Positions 1-10,019 are shown, counted from the stretch's first letter. The stretch: 39,920 bases of DNA from Deltaproteobacteria bacterium (GCA_019310525.1 JAFDEE010000021.1:1-39920); one strand, 5' to 3'. Numbers and translations are program-made. The notes: a model not told the origin generated them from the letters alone.

Positions 1-207
1 GGGGCTTGATCAGGTGTCTGTTGAAAATTTTCCGGAACGAGGCGAACGAAGGGCGGGGGATTCAGACGGGAGGGGAGACATCAGGCGCTTTCGACCATAA
101 ATCCTTGCATCCTGGGTCCTGAAGCTTTATGCTTAAATAATTCCTCTTGAAGAGGGCCGATAAGAAACTTAACTTTTAACCCGAATCTTGCAATATTACT
201 TTTTAGT
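1..207. other. Non-coding stretch at the left window edge
   Basis: No supportable coding region was found on either strand. The DNA becomes AT-rich towards its right end, just before repeat copy A. An octamer at 156-163 matches the sigma28 -10 consensus, but no good -35 partner sits at the right distance. I see no RNA gene here. Confidence 0.5.
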
Positions 208-432
208 TAGTGTCCATCCATAAATAAGAAAATTTGTGCAAGGTCAAGGAAGGCGAAAATTTTAACCGCAGGAATACATTGAAGTATTTCGAGGATTAAA
301 ATTTGTCCGCGCTACGCTTGGACTCCCCACCCAACGGGTGGGTCCCCGGTTTGAGCCTGACGCAGCCTGTCACGCAGTAGCCGTGGCGGAGGCGGAAGAT
401 TGCGGAAATTGGCCATTTATGGATGGACACTA
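208..432 (+). repeat. Intergenic repeat element, copy A, with 18-bp terminal inverted repeats
   Basis: The left end, tagtgtccatccataaat (208-225), is perfectly repeated in inverse orientation at 415-432, so the element is 225 bp with ends that look like TA...TA. Inside, in order, are an AAGGTCAAGG module (239-248), a TTTCGAGGATTAAA module (287-300), a hairpin around 305-322, a second hairpin (326-342, stem CCCACCC/GGGTGGG with a short loop) and a CGGTTTGAGCCTGACGCAG module (347-365). These modules recur in copies B and C, and part of them recurs in inverted fragments near 34310 and 38190. No protein is encoded. The structure resembles a miniature inverted-repeat element. Confidence 0.75.
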
Positions 433-545
433 TTTAAAGCAGTTGTGGAGCTTGATTGTTTCTTTATTAGAAGACCTTGACAGGGCCGGAATCGGATATC
501 TCTCAGAAAAGAGGTCGGGTTCAAGGGCAGGGCTTGAAAGGAAGG

Positions 546-587
546 GCCCCTTGCGGGCAATCATTAGCCCCTTGCGGGCAATCATTA
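546..587 (+). repeat. Perfect 21-bp tandem duplication upstream of mreB
   Basis: The 21-base unit beginning GCCCCTTGCGGGCAATC occupies 546-566 and is repeated exactly at 567-587. It ends 26 bases before the mreB start codon, so it probably lies in the 5' untranslated region or next to the promoter. No clear -35/-10 pair could be assigned around it. Confidence 0.85.
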
Positions 588-598
588 CACGAGGATGA

Positions 599-1648
<1,050 letters not shown>

Positions 1649-1693
1649 GATAGAAGCGGATTTTTCATCCGGAATGGGTCCGCCCCCGGTACG

Positions 1694-2581
1694 ATGTCAC
1701 CCGGGGTTTCGGGCCAAAATCAACCCGGTCAGGTTCAATCGTTGCCAAGTATAAAATCACCCAAGAAGAACTGGATATGGATCCTTTTCGTTGTATTGGC
1801 CCTGTTCCTGCTTTCCTCAAATCTGGGGAAAAAACATTCCTGGAACCCGCTTGAGCAGGCTGTCATCGAGATCACCGCCCCCCTGCAGAAGTTCATCACC
1901 TGGAACATCCGTTTCATTGAGGGCTTGTGGTTCAAGTACTTCGCCCTGGTCGGCCTTCAGGAGGAAAACGATCGGTTGAAGAGGGAAATCCTGTCCCTCA
2001 AGATGGAAAACGATCGATGCCGGGAATTAATCGCCACCAACAGGCGCCTTCAGGAGCTGTTACATTTTTCCCAGACATTCCACTGGCCCGGTATTGCCGC
2101 CCAGGTCATCGGAAGAGATCCATCCGGGTGGTTCAGGTCCATTATCATTGACAAGGGAAGAAAGGACGGTCTGAGGGTGAATATGCCGGTCGTAAACGCC
2201 GAGGGCGTTGTGGGAAGGCTGGTATCTGTTTCCCCCGATTATGCCAAGGTACTGTTGATAGTCGATCAGAACAGCGCCGTGGACAGCCTCATCCAGCGTT
2301 CCAGGGAAAAGGGGATCGTCAAAGGAATTTCAGAGGAGTCCTGCGAGTTGAACTATGTGGTGAAAACAGGAGATGTAAACGTCGGGGACAGGGTGGTGAC
2401 CTCCGGGATGGGCAGAGTGTTCCCCAAGGGTCTGCCTGTGGGAAGGGTGGTGGAAGTGAACAGCAGGCCGAGTGAACTGTTCCTGGATATCAAGGTCAGG
2501 CCTGCGGTTGACTTTGCCAAGCTCGAAGAGGTGCTGATCCTTTTAAAGGAGGATCCCATATTAAGCGAACGCGCGGAATAG
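1694..2581 (+). CDS. mreC: Rod shape-determining protein MreC
   Basis: This is a 295-residue periplasmic scaffold protein of the elongasome that links MreB and MreD to PBP2. The N-terminus is short and cytoplasmic with basic residues (SPKKN), followed by one membrane segment (about residues 28-45). A coiled coil comes next (about 75-115, rich in E, L, K and R), then the beta-rich MreC domain (VIGRDPSGWFRSIIIDKG and VVNAEGVVGRLVSV are typical). The ATG at 1694 has only a weak ribosome binding site, so a start slightly downstream is possible. The 3' end carries the AAGGAGG that probably serves mreD. Confidence 0.95.
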   Translation: MSPGVSGQNQPGQVQSLPSIKSPKKNWIWILFVVLALFLLSSNLGKKHSWNPLEQAVIEITAPLQKFITWNIRFIEGLWFKYFALVGLQEENDRLKREILSLKMENDRCRELIATNRRLQELLHFSQTFHWPGIAAQVIGRDPSGWFRSIIIDKGRKDGLRVNMPVVNAEGVVGRLVSVSPDYAKVLLIVDQNSAVDSLIQRSREKGIVKGISEESCELNYVVKTGDVNVGDRVVTSGMGRVFPKGLPVGRVVEVNSRPSELFLDIKVRPAVDFAKLEEVLILLKEDPILSERAE

Positions 2582-2598
2582 CTTCGGGACAGTGTTTT

Positions 2599-3093
2599 TT
2601 GATATGGCTCTTAGGGTTCCTGGTTGTGCTCACTCAGGGTAACGCGGCCAACCGGCTGGGCATCTCGTTTTACGTGGACTTCCCCACAATCCTGGCCGCC
2701 TATCTCCTGGTATTCGTGGGTCAGTTGGCTTCAGGGGCCTTCGCCTTCGGAACGGGACTCCTGATTGACTGTTATTCAGGGGGAGTGCTGGGCCTTTTCA
2801 CGACGCTTCAACTCCTTTCACTCTCGGCTATGCGTGTGGGAACACGTTTCTTCGATACCCATTCCCCAAGCAGTATATTCATCCTTGTAGGCCTTGGAGT
2901 GTGGATCAAAGGAGTGCTTTTCATGAGCTTCGTGACAGCCTTTTCCCTCCGGGAGGGTTTTCACCTGGAAATGCTCAAGCCCATTACCTTCTCGGCCTTG
3001 TGTTCAGGTCTACTTGCCCCGCTTGTTTTTTTTCTTCTGAATAGATATCACCGCAAATTGACGGAAGCCCGCAAGCGTCAGGTCGGTGAATGA
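2599..3093 (+). CDS. mreD: Rod shape-determining protein MreD
   Basis: This is a hydrophobic 164-residue protein from the TTG at 2599, with about five to six membrane segments, as usual for MreD. It is the inner-membrane partner of MreC in the elongasome. The start is uncertain. No ribosome binding site precedes the TTG. In the same frame an ATT at 2560 lies 7 bases after a perfect AGGAGG (2547-2552) and would add the basic leader MKRTRGIASGQCF, giving 177 residues and a 22-base overlap with mreC. I list the conventional start but consider the ATT start plausible. MreD is poorly conserved, so the call rests on hydrophobicity, length and position between mreC and mrdA. Confidence 0.88.
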   Translation: MIWLLGFLVVLTQGNAANRLGISFYVDFPTILAAYLLVFVGQLASGAFAFGTGLLIDCYSGGVLGLFTTLQLLSLSAMRVGTRFFDTHSPSSIFILVGLGVWIKGVLFMSFVTAFSLREGFHLEMLKPITFSALCSGLLAPLVFFLLNRYHRKLTEARKRQVGE

Positions 3094-3166
3094 GGAGAAG
3101 GCCGTTTCGCCCGTTCGGCCGCCTTGGTGATCCGGTTTCAAACACAAAGAATGAGGATAGGACCCG

Positions 3167-5038
3167 GTGAAAAAGAGTTCCAGTTTTGAACCCCACACCG
3201 CCGAGATTTTCAACAACAGATTGAAACTCGTCAGTCTGCTCGTGGTGTTCGTCTTTTTCGCCCTGGTATTCCGCCTGTGGTATCTCCAGTTGATAAAAGG
3301 GTCCGAGTATCGGATCAAATCGGAAAACAATCGTATACGTCTCCAGGACATTCCTCCTTTCCGCGGCATGATATTCGACCGTCAAGGCGATCTGCTCGTG
3401 GACAATCGTCCCTCTTATGACATGTACATCATTCCGGAGGACGTCCAGGACAAGGACAAACTTCTGGACAATTTGGGGGAATTGGCGGATCTTGACCGTG
3501 AACAGGCGCTTCAGCGGCTTTCGGCAGGTCGCAAGTATCCCTTTAGACCCGTTCTCATCAAGAGGGATCTTGGCTGGCCTGAATTGGCCCGGGTGGAGAC
3601 CAATCTCTACAATCTTCCCGGAGTCATGATTCAGGTCAAACCCCAACGGAACTATCTTTTCGGAAAATTCGCCTCCCACGTCATCGGTTACCTGGGGGAG
3701 ATCAGTGAAACCCAACTGGCCAGCGGCCGGTACCCGGACAACAAGCGAGGGGATCTCATAGGGAAATACGGGGTTGAGATGTGCTGGCAGAAACAACTCA
3801 ACGGCTTCCGGGGAGGTGAACAGGTGGAGGTGGATGCGGCCGGTCGCAAGTTGAGGGTGATATCCCGCAAGCCCCCTGTCTCAGGTGCGAACATCGCACT
3901 GACCCTGGACAAGGATCTGCAGATCCTGGCTGAGGAATGTCTTAATGGCAAAAAGGGGGCGGTTGTAGCCCTTGATCCCGGTACCGGAGAGATCCTGGCC
4001 ATGGCGAGTCGTCCGGCCTTTGATCCAAATCTTTTCATCAGGGGAATTGATCCGAAGGAATGGAGACGGATCGTATCCAGCAAAGATTCTCCTCTCCAGA
4101 ACAGGGCCATTGCCGGCCAGTATCCCCCGGGATCCGTGTTCAAGATCGTGGTGGCCCTGGCGGGGCTGGAGGAAGGCATCCTGGATCCGTCAGAAGAGGT
4201 TTTTTGCAACGGCAGCTACACTGTTGGAAGGAGATCTTATCGCTGCTGGAAGCGGGGGGGGCATGGCCCAATGGCCCTTCACGATGCTTTGGTTCAGTCC
4301 TGCGATGTCTACTTTTACAAGCTGGGACGCCGGCTGGGGGTGGACAAGATCGCCGAGTACGCCGAAAGGCTCGGGCTTGGTCATAGGCCGGGTTTTGATC
4401 TGGGAATGGACAAGCCGGGACTCATCCCGACAACCCGTTGGAAACTCAAGAGGTGGGGAATCCCCTGGCAGCCCGGAGAGACCATTTCCACGTCCATCGG
4501 GCAGAGCTATGTGCTGGTGACACCGCTGCAAATGGCCTTGATGATCGCAGCGATTTTCAACGGGGGAGTGCTTTACCAGCCGCAGGTCATTAAATGGGTC
4601 GGTAAGGATGGACGGATGATCCGTGAATTCAAACCGGTCCTCAAAAGGCGCTTGAATGCCAAGCCTGAAAATCTCGAATTGATCAAGTATGCGCTCGTGG
4701 GCGTGGTGAACGAACCCAGGGGGACCGGCAGGAGGGCCAAGGTCAAGGGTATCACGGTGGCCGGAAAGACCGGAACGGCCCAGGTCGTAACCCTGGAGAA
4801 GGAAAAGATCGCAAAAGCCGGGGGGGAGGTGCCTCCCGAATTCAGAGATCATGCCTGGTTCGTGGCCGTGGCACCTGCAGAACATCCCAGGTTGGCCATT
4901 GCGGTCCTGGTGGAAAACGGGGGTCACGGGGGAAGTGCTGCCGCACCGATCGCCGGAAGACTCATCGAGGCCTATTTTACCGGCAAACGTGTCGCGGACG
5001 CCGGAACGCGGCCTCAGCAGACAGGGCTTACAAACTGA
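3167..5038 (+). CDS. mrdA: Penicillin-binding protein 2 (elongasome transpeptidase)
   Basis: This 623-residue class B PBP cross-links peptidoglycan during cell elongation together with RodA. After a short cytoplasmic tail there is one membrane anchor (about residues 20-40), then the PBP dimerisation region (PPFRGMIFDRQG near 63-75), then the transpeptidase domain. Catalytic motifs are complete: SVFK with nucleophile S323 and K326, SCD at S378, and KTG at K534. The GTG at 3167 is preceded by GAGGATAGG; the ATG at 3151 is out of frame. It lies between mreD (73 bases upstream) and rodA (40 bases downstream), the usual order. Confidence 0.97.
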   Translation: MKKSSSFEPHTAEIFNNRLKLVSLLVVFVFFALVFRLWYLQLIKGSEYRIKSENNRIRLQDIPPFRGMIFDRQGDLLVDNRPSYDMYIIPEDVQDKDKLLDNLGELADLDREQALQRLSAGRKYPFRPVLIKRDLGWPELARVETNLYNLPGVMIQVKPQRNYLFGKFASHVIGYLGEISETQLASGRYPDNKRGDLIGKYGVEMCWQKQLNGFRGGEQVEVDAAGRKLRVISRKPPVSGANIALTLDKDLQILAEECLNGKKGAVVALDPGTGEILAMASRPAFDPNLFIRGIDPKEWRRIVSSKDSPLQNRAIAGQYPPGSVFKIVVALAGLEEGILDPSEEVFCNGSYTVGRRSYRCWKRGGHGPMALHDALVQSCDVYFYKLGRRLGVDKIAEYAERLGLGHRPGFDLGMDKPGLIPTTRWKLKRWGIPWQPGETISTSIGQSYVLVTPLQMALMIAAIFNGGVLYQPQVIKWVGKDGRMIREFKPVLKRRLNAKPENLELIKYALVGVVNEPRGTGRRAKVKGITVAGKTGTAQVVTLEKEKIAKAGGEVPPEFRDHAWFVAVAPAEHPRLAIAVLVENGGHGGSAAAPIAGRLIEAYFTGKRVADAGTRPQQTGLTN

Positions 5039-5078
5039 TCGGGCCCAAACAAGGTGCTGAAGGCTCCCTTCGGCACCC

Positions 5079-6209
5079 ATGCAAAAGAATGAGAAAGCCA
5101 TAATGATGTTCGATAGACGACTCCTTCAGAATTTTGATTGGATCCTCCTGCTGATACTGGCCATTCTGGCGGTGATCAGCGTATTGAACCTTTACAGCGC
5201 CACCTATCCCATCAGGGAGTCGGGAGGGAGCCAGATTTTTCTGAAACAGATCTACTGGTTTATCATCGGTTTTGCGGTGCTGTTGGTAATGACGACCTTT
5301 GATTACCATTTGCTGGAGAGATTGGCCTATCCGGTATATCTGGTTTCCATCGGACTCCTGATCCTTGTTTTTGTTGTCGGGGATATCCGCTCAGGTTCCC
5401 AGAGATGGATCAGTCTCGGCGGACTGGCAGTACAACCCTCGGAACTGGCAAAGCTCTCCATGGTCTTGATTCTTGCCAAGTTCTTCAACGAACAGGGTCA
5501 AGTCTACGAGTACCGACTTAGAGATCTGTGGAGGCCTTTCCTTTATATGGCCGTCCCCGCTGTCCTTATCCTGAAAGAACCGGACCTGGGTACCGCCCTT
5601 GTGCTGGTCACGGTATCCTTTTCCATGATCCTCTTCGCCAAGATCAAGTGGCGTTCCTTCCTGATCCTCATCCTTTCGGGGATCATCGCCGCACCCTTTA
5701 TCTGGATCAATTTGAAGGACTATCAACAAAAACGGATTTTGACTTTTCTTCGGCCGGACATGGATCCCCTTGGAGCCGGTTATCATATCAATCAGTCCAA
5801 GATCGCGATAGGTTCGGGGTTGTTCTGGGGAAAAGGATACTTGAAAGGCACCCAGACCCGTCTCCATTTCCTCCCGGAACAACACACGGATTTTGCCTTT
5901 TCGGTGTTGGCGGAGGAATGGGGGTTCGTGGGCTCGGTCATCTTGCTCTTGCTTTATTTTCTCCTCATGCTGTGGGGGATCAACATTGCGAAAAACTCGA
6001 AGGATCGGTTCGGGACCATGATCGCCCTGGGAATCGTGGCGATCATCTTTTGGCAACTGGTCATCAACGTCAGTATGACCACAGGATTGTTACCCGTGGT
6101 GGGGATTCCTCTGGTGATGTTCAGCTACGGCGGGTCTTCCACGGTTTCGACCATGGCCGGCCTTGGTCTATTGATGAACATCAGTATGAGGCGTTTCATG
6201 TTTCAATAA
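5079..6209 (+). CDS. rodA: RodA peptidoglycan glycosyltransferase (SEDS family)
   Basis: This 376-residue polytopic membrane protein has about ten hydrophobic segments. RodA polymerises lipid II into glycan strands as the partner of PBP2. Family signatures visible are SATYPI after the first helix, RWISLGGLAVQPSELAK near residues 108-124, the LPEQHTDFAFSVLAEEWG loop carrying the conserved Asp, and a C-terminal GIPLVMFSYGGSS. Length is normal. The ATG at 5079 lacks a strong ribosome binding site; ATG codons at 5103 and 5106 are alternatives that drop 8-9 residues without touching the first membrane helix. Confidence 0.96.
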   Translation: MQKNEKAIMMFDRRLLQNFDWILLLILAILAVISVLNLYSATYPIRESGGSQIFLKQIYWFIIGFAVLLVMTTFDYHLLERLAYPVYLVSIGLLILVFVVGDIRSGSQRWISLGGLAVQPSELAKLSMVLILAKFFNEQGQVYEYRLRDLWRPFLYMAVPAVLILKEPDLGTALVLVTVSFSMILFAKIKWRSFLILILSGIIAAPFIWINLKDYQQKRILTFLRPDMDPLGAGYHINQSKIAIGSGLFWGKGYLKGTQTRLHFLPEQHTDFAFSVLAEEWGFVGSVILLLLYFLLMLWGINIAKNSKDRFGTMIALGIVAIIFWQLVINVSMTTGLLPVVGIPLVMFSYGGSSTVSTMAGLGLLMNISMRRFMFQ

Positions 6210-6271
6210 TTTTACTTGCAATAGGAATATCTGTATGGTAAGGGAAGCTGCTGAATCATTGCGGTAAAGAT

Positions 6272-6640
6272 ATGAAAAAGAGAGACGAAATCAACGCCTT
6301 CTTGGGTAAGAATACGGAATTCGAGGGAAAACTGACCTTTTCGGGTACTGTTCGTATTGATGGTAGATTCAGGGGGGAGATCGTCACGGATGGGACTCTC
6401 ATCGTGGGGGAGACTGCGGTCATCGAGTCAGAGGTCAGTGTCGCCAATATCATTATAAGCGGAGAGATTCGGGGAAATATTGTGGCGGGAGAGCGTATCC
6501 AGATCCATGCCCCCGGAAAGGTTTTTGGAAATATTCAGGCCCCGACGGTAATAATCGATGAGGGGGTGATTTTCGAGGGCAATTGCCGCATGCGGGAACC
6601 TGTTGATTCCCATGACAAAAAACTGGCGGTGATCAACTAG
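6272..6640 (+). CDS. Bactofilin family cytoskeletal protein
   Basis: This 122-residue protein has the bactofilin (DUF583) core: a short polar N-terminus (MKKRDEINAFLG) and then repeating beta-strand units rich in G, I and V, such as FSGTVRIDGRFRGEIVTDGTLIVGETAVIESEV. These form a right-handed beta-helix that polymerises without nucleotide. The C-terminal tail is short and charged. It sits 62 bases after rodA. Bactofilins take part in cell shape and local wall synthesis, so a role with the upstream rod genes is a reasonable inference from position. After it come 281 non-coding bases before the atp genes. Confidence 0.92.
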   Translation: MKKRDEINAFLGKNTEFEGKLTFSGTVRIDGRFRGEIVTDGTLIVGETAVIESEVSVANIIISGEIRGNIVAGERIQIHAPGKVFGNIQAPTVIIDEGVIFEGNCRMREPVDSHDKKLAVIN

Positions 6641-6838
6641 GCCATATCCAGAGTACCCGGTAGGCCGGGGATTCTTTGCACAAGATGTTTAACAGGACGG
6701 CATGGTTTAGATCAAAGCCCGTCTCCGCAACCCATAAGATTCATAAACCGCTTTTCCCCCTTGATTTTCCTTAAATTTTCTGGCAGATAGGGCCAGTTTC
6801 GTATCGAGGCCGAAACGTTGCGGGCTCCAGCTGGCACA

Positions 6839-6855
6839 GAGACCTTTGAAAAACG
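6839..6855 (-). repeat. Isolated copy of the 17-mer CRTTTTTCAAAGGTCTC
   Basis: On the minus strand this reads CGTTTTTCAAAGGTCTC, identical to 12568-12584 and one base different from 16915-16931. Related copies are at 34328-34344 and 38204-38220. It lies in the gap (6641-6921) between the bactofilin gene and the atp operon, presumably near the atp promoter, which I could not place with confidence. Confidence 0.6.
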
Positions 6856-6921
6856 TTCAATGAAGGTTTGGATGGGCATTAGGTAAAAAGAAACCCGACT
6901 AGAGAACGGAACGGAAAAGCC

Positions 6922-7347
6922 ATGATCATACCTGACTATACTCTCTTCATCCAGATCGCCAACTTTTTGGTCCTATTATTTCTGTTGAATATTTTTCTCT
7001 ATCGGCCCATTCGGGGCATGCTTCGAAAACGAGAAGAGGAGATGGGGTCATTCCAGGGGTCGATCGACCAGTTCCTGGAGAAATTCAGCCGGTATCAGCA
7101 AGAACTTGAAGCCAACATCCTGGGGACCAGGCGGGAAGGATACCAAGCCAAGGAAAATATCAAGAGCGAGGGGCTGGAAGAGGAACGCGGCATGCTCCAA
7201 AAGGCCTCCTCAACGGCCAATGAGCGGATTGAAAAGGCCAAACAGGAGATTGAGCAGAGTATGGAAAAGGTGCGCCGGGCTCTGGAGGAAGAGGTGGGAG
7301 CTTTTTCAAGGGAATTGGCGGAAAAAGTATTGGGAAGGAGCATCTGA
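6922..7347 (+). CDS. atpF': ATP synthase F0 subunit b' (peripheral stalk)
   Basis: This 141-residue stalk subunit has an N-terminal membrane helix (about residues 8-26, FIQIANFLVLLFLLNIFLY) followed by YRPIRGMLRKREEEM, the usual start of the b-type coiled coil, and then a long charged helix to the C-terminus. With the next gene it forms a b/b' heterodimer, as in photosynthetic bacteria, chloroplasts and many Desulfobacterota. Its TGA (7345-7347) is one base before the ATG of atpF. The upstream a and c subunit genes are absent from the window. Confidence 0.93.
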   Translation: MIIPDYTLFIQIANFLVLLFLLNIFLYRPIRGMLRKREEEMGSFQGSIDQFLEKFSRYQQELEANILGTRREGYQAKENIKSEGLEEERGMLQKASSTANERIEKAKQEIEQSMEKVRRALEEEVGAFSRELAEKVLGRSI

Positions 7348-7348
7348 G

Positions 7349-7957
7349 ATGGCTGGAAAGGGAGATCGCGCCCGCCGCTTCTTGTTTTTGAGCCTGTTCG
7401 TTGTTTCGGCCCTCGCCTTTCTTTGCGGTGGAATAGCTGTGGCCGCGGAGGGACATGGTGGAGGAGATCGTTCGGCGGACTTGATCGATTTGGCGAAGCG
7501 TATTCTCAATTTCGTCCTATTGATGGTGATTCTCATCTGGGCCGTCAGGAAAAGCGGCGTCAAAGAGTTTTTTTCTTCCAGGAGCGCGGAGATCAAGCGG
7601 AAACTGGAGGAATTGAAAAGAGAAAAGGAAGAGGCCGAAAGCAAGTTCAGGGATGTTGAACGGAGGCTCAAAGAGTTCGAGGCCAAAAAACGGGATATTC
7701 TCGAACAGTTCAAGGCCGAAGGAATCGCTGAAAAGGAGAGAATCATCGCTGAGGCCAAGGAGAGGGTCAAAACTATTATCGAGCAGGCCGAACTGACGAT
7801 CCAGCAGGAAATGAAAGCAGCCAAGGAGCGGTTGAAGAGTGAGGTGGTGGATCTTGCGGCCGAAAAGGCCCGGGAGATCATTGCGAGTGAATTGACAGAG
7901 AAGGATCAGGACCACTTAGTGGATGAATTCATAGAAAGGGTGGAGAAGATACATTGA
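7349..7957 (+). CDS. atpF: ATP synthase F0 subunit b with signal-peptide-like N-terminus
   Basis: This 202-residue stalk subunit starts at the ATG at 7349, preceded by GGGAAGGAG. The frame stays open upstream into atpF', but that part is the shadow of the previous gene. Two hydrophobic stretches are present: residues about 11-32 (RRFLFLSLFVVSALAF then AVAAEG, resembling a cleavable signal peptide) and about 50-65 (ILNFVLLMVILIWAVRK), the true stalk anchor. The remainder is a long charged coiled coil. It overlaps atpH by four bases. The leader suggests N-terminal processing, as described for some b-type subunits; this is an inference. Confidence 0.94.
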   Translation: MAGKGDRARRFLFLSLFVVSALAFLCGGIAVAAEGHGGGDRSADLIDLAKRILNFVLLMVILIWAVRKSGVKEFFSSRSAEIKRKLEELKREKEEAESKFRDVERRLKEFEAKKRDILEQFKAEGIAEKERIIAEAKERVKTIIEQAELTIQQEMKAAKERLKSEVVDLAAEKAREIIASELTEKDQDHLVDEFIERVEKIH

Positions 7958-8505
7958 TCAGCTCAAAGGTCGCCAAAAGGTACGCCAAAGCCCTGCTGAG
8001 TCTCGGCCAGGAGGACGGCCGGTATCAGGAATACGGGGAGAATCTCCGGGAGTTCGTTGACTTTTGCAGGGATAACCAGGAATTTTACCAAGTTATCACC
8101 AATCTTGTGTTTCCCGTGGAAGATCGACAGAAGATACTGGAAGCCATCCTTGAAAAGAGCGGTTTCGCCGATACAGTCAAGAATTTCCTCTTCCTCCTGT
8201 TGGAAAAAAAGCGGATCGGGGGGATAGAAGAAATTGCCGATCTATACCAGAAACTAGAGGATGAACTCGCGGGCGTAGCCCGGGCCGAGGTTTTCTCTCC
8301 CAAGCCGTTGAAGGAGGAGGCCCAGGCGAAGCTCAAAAAGACCCTCGGGGAGCTGACTTCCAAGGACGTCAAGATCGACGTTAAGGAGGACAGCAGCTTG
8401 ATCGGCGGTATCGTCGTGAAAATCGGAGACTTGGTCATTGATGGCAGCATTAAGGCCCAGCTGGAAGGGCTTAGAGAATCCTTAAAGAGGGGTGGATACA
8501 GCTAA
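7954..8505 (+). CDS. atpH: ATP synthase F1 subunit delta
   Basis: This 183-residue OSCP/delta family protein connects the peripheral stalk to the top of the F1 alpha3beta3 ring. The N-terminal helical domain begins [14 protein letters not shown], the family's hallmark opening. The C-terminal part carries [20 protein letters not shown], also typical. It begins with TTG at 7954, overlapping the atpF stop by four bases, and its TAA shares a base with the atpA ATG, so all three genes appear translationally coupled. Confidence 0.95.
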   Translation: MISSKVAKRYAKALLSLGQEDGRYQEYGENLREFVDFCRDNQEFYQVITNLVFPVEDRQKILEAILEKSGFADTVKNFLFLLLEKKRIGGIEEIADLYQKLEDELAGVARAEVFSPKPLKEEAQAKLKKTLGELTSKDVKIDVKEDSSLIGGIVVKIGDLVIDGSIKAQLEGLRESLKRGGYS

Positions 8506-10019
8506 TGGAAATCAGAGCAGAAGAAATCAGTCAGGTAATCAGGGGCCAGATTAAGGATTACGAGAGAAAGGTGGAGATGAGTGAAACCGGCACGGTCCTG
8601 TCCGTTGGTGACGGTGTCGCTCGGGTCTATGGTGTCCAGAATGCCATGGCCATGGAAATGCTCGAACTTCCGGGCGGTATCTACGGACTCTGCCTTAATC
8701 TGGAAGAGGACAACGTGGGCGTGGCGATCATGGGGGACGATACCAAGATCAAAGAGGGCGACGTAGTCAAGCGCACGGGAAGGATCGCCCAGATCCCCGT
8801 AGGCGAGGCAGTCCTTGGTCGCGTGATTGATGCGGTGGGGGCGCCTCTGGACGGGAAAGGCCCCATCAATGCCACGGAGTTCCGCCGTATAGAGATGGTG
8901 GCCCCGGGCGTCATCGCCCGCCAACCCGTAAGCGAGCCTATGTATACCGGTATAAAGGCAATCGATGCCATGACTCCCATCGGAAGGGGTCAGAGGGAAT
9001 TGATCATCGGTGACAGGCAGATCGGTAAGACGGCCCTCGGGGTGGACGCTATCATCAACCAGAAGAACACCGATGTTTATTGTATCTATGTGGCGGTGGG
9101 GCAGAAGAAATCCACCGTTGCCCAGGTGGTGGACGTGCTCAGGAAGCACGGGGCCATGGAGTACACCACGGTGGTAGCCGCATGCGCCAGCGACCCCGCG
9201 ACCCAGCAGTATATCGCCCCCTATGCAGGGTGCGCGATCGGCGAATATTACAGGGACAATGGAAAGCATGCCCTGATCATTTACGACGACCTCTCCAAGC
9301 AGGCCGTCGCCTACAGGCAGGTTTCACTGCTTCTCAGACGGCCTCCCGGACGCGAGGCCTTTCCGGGGGATATCTTTTACAATCATTCCAGGCTGCTGGA
9401 GCGGGCTGCCAAGTTGAACGACGAACTGGGGGGTGGGTCCCTTACCGCCCTGCCCATCATAGAGACCCAAGCCGGTGACGTGTCCGCCTACATCCCGACC
9501 AACGTTATCTCTATTACCGACGGGCAGGTATACCTGGAGCCGGGTCTGTTTTTCTCCGGTGTGCGGCCCGCCATCAACGTGGGTCTTTCCGTTTCCCGGG
9601 TCGGAGGCGCCGCGCAGACAAAGGCCATGAGGAAGGTGGGCGGGAGTCTGCGTTTGGACATGGCCCAGTTCCGCGAATTGGAAGCCTTCGCGCAGTTTGG
9701 AAGCGACCTGGACAAGGCGACCCAGCGCCAACTGGAGAGAGGAAGACGACTCGTCGAGGTTCTGAAGCAACCCCAGTATCAACCCATGCCCGCTGAAAAG
9801 GAGGTCGTGATCCTGTTTGCGGGTTCTCAGGGATACCTGGATGAGTGGCCTGTGGAGGCCGTGAGCGAATACGAGAAACAAATGTTGGAATTCATGGAGA
9901 GCAAGTACGGGGATCTTCTCCAGGAAATCCGTGAAAAAAATGACATCAGCGACGAACTGGAGGAGAAGCTCAAGAAGGCCCTGGACGAGTTCAAGGGCAT
10001 TTTTCAGCCTACTACCTAA
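8505..10019 (+). CDS. atpA: ATP synthase F1 subunit alpha
   Basis: This 504-residue non-catalytic nucleotide-binding subunit is of normal length. It has the N-terminal beta-barrel ([11 protein letters not shown]), a P-loop GDRQIGKT at residues 169-176, and the family signature [17 protein letters not shown] near residues 350-365. The P-loop has Ile at position 173, where the usual sequence is GDRQTGKT; the GxxxxGKT pattern is kept. The start ATG overlaps the atpH stop codon by one base (TAATG). AtpG follows after 27 bases. Confidence 0.98.
   Translation: MEIRAEEISQVIRGQIKDYERKVEMSETGTVLSVGDGVARVYGVQNAMAMEMLELPGGIYGLCLNLEEDNVGVAIMGDDTKIKEGDVVKRTGRIAQIPVGEAVLGRVIDAVGAPLDGKGPINATEFRRIEMVAPGVIARQPVSEPMYTGIKAIDAMTPIGRGQRELIIGDRQIGKTALGVDAIINQKNTDVYCIYVAVGQKKSTVAQVVDVLRKHGAMEYTTVVAACASDPATQQYIAPYAGCAIGEYYRDNGKHALIIYDDLSKQAVAYRQVSLLLRRPPGREAFPGDIFYNHSRLLERAAKLNDELGGGSLTALPIIETQAGDVSAYIPTNVISITDGQVYLEPGLFFSGVRPAINVGLSVSRVGGAAQTKAMRKVGGSLRLDMAQFRELEAFAQFGSDLDKATQRQLERGRRLVEVLKQPQYQPMPAEKEVVILFAGSQGYLDEWPVEAVSEYEKQMLEFMESKYGDLLQEIREKNDISDELEEKLKKALDEFKGIFQPTT

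Noticed and set aside
156-163. GCCGATAA, a perfect sigma28 -10 octamer
   Set aside because: No TAAA-type -35 at the proper distance and no flagellar gene nearby; one such match is expected by chance in a window of this size.
338-598. 86-codon open frame on the plus strand before mreB
   Set aside because: It runs through repeat copy A and the 21-bp tandem duplication, has no ribosome binding site, and the matching repeat copies do not conserve the frame.
4190-5101. 303-codon open frame on the minus strand
   Set aside because: Opposite the transpeptidase domain of mrdA, whose catalytic motifs are all in the plus frame.
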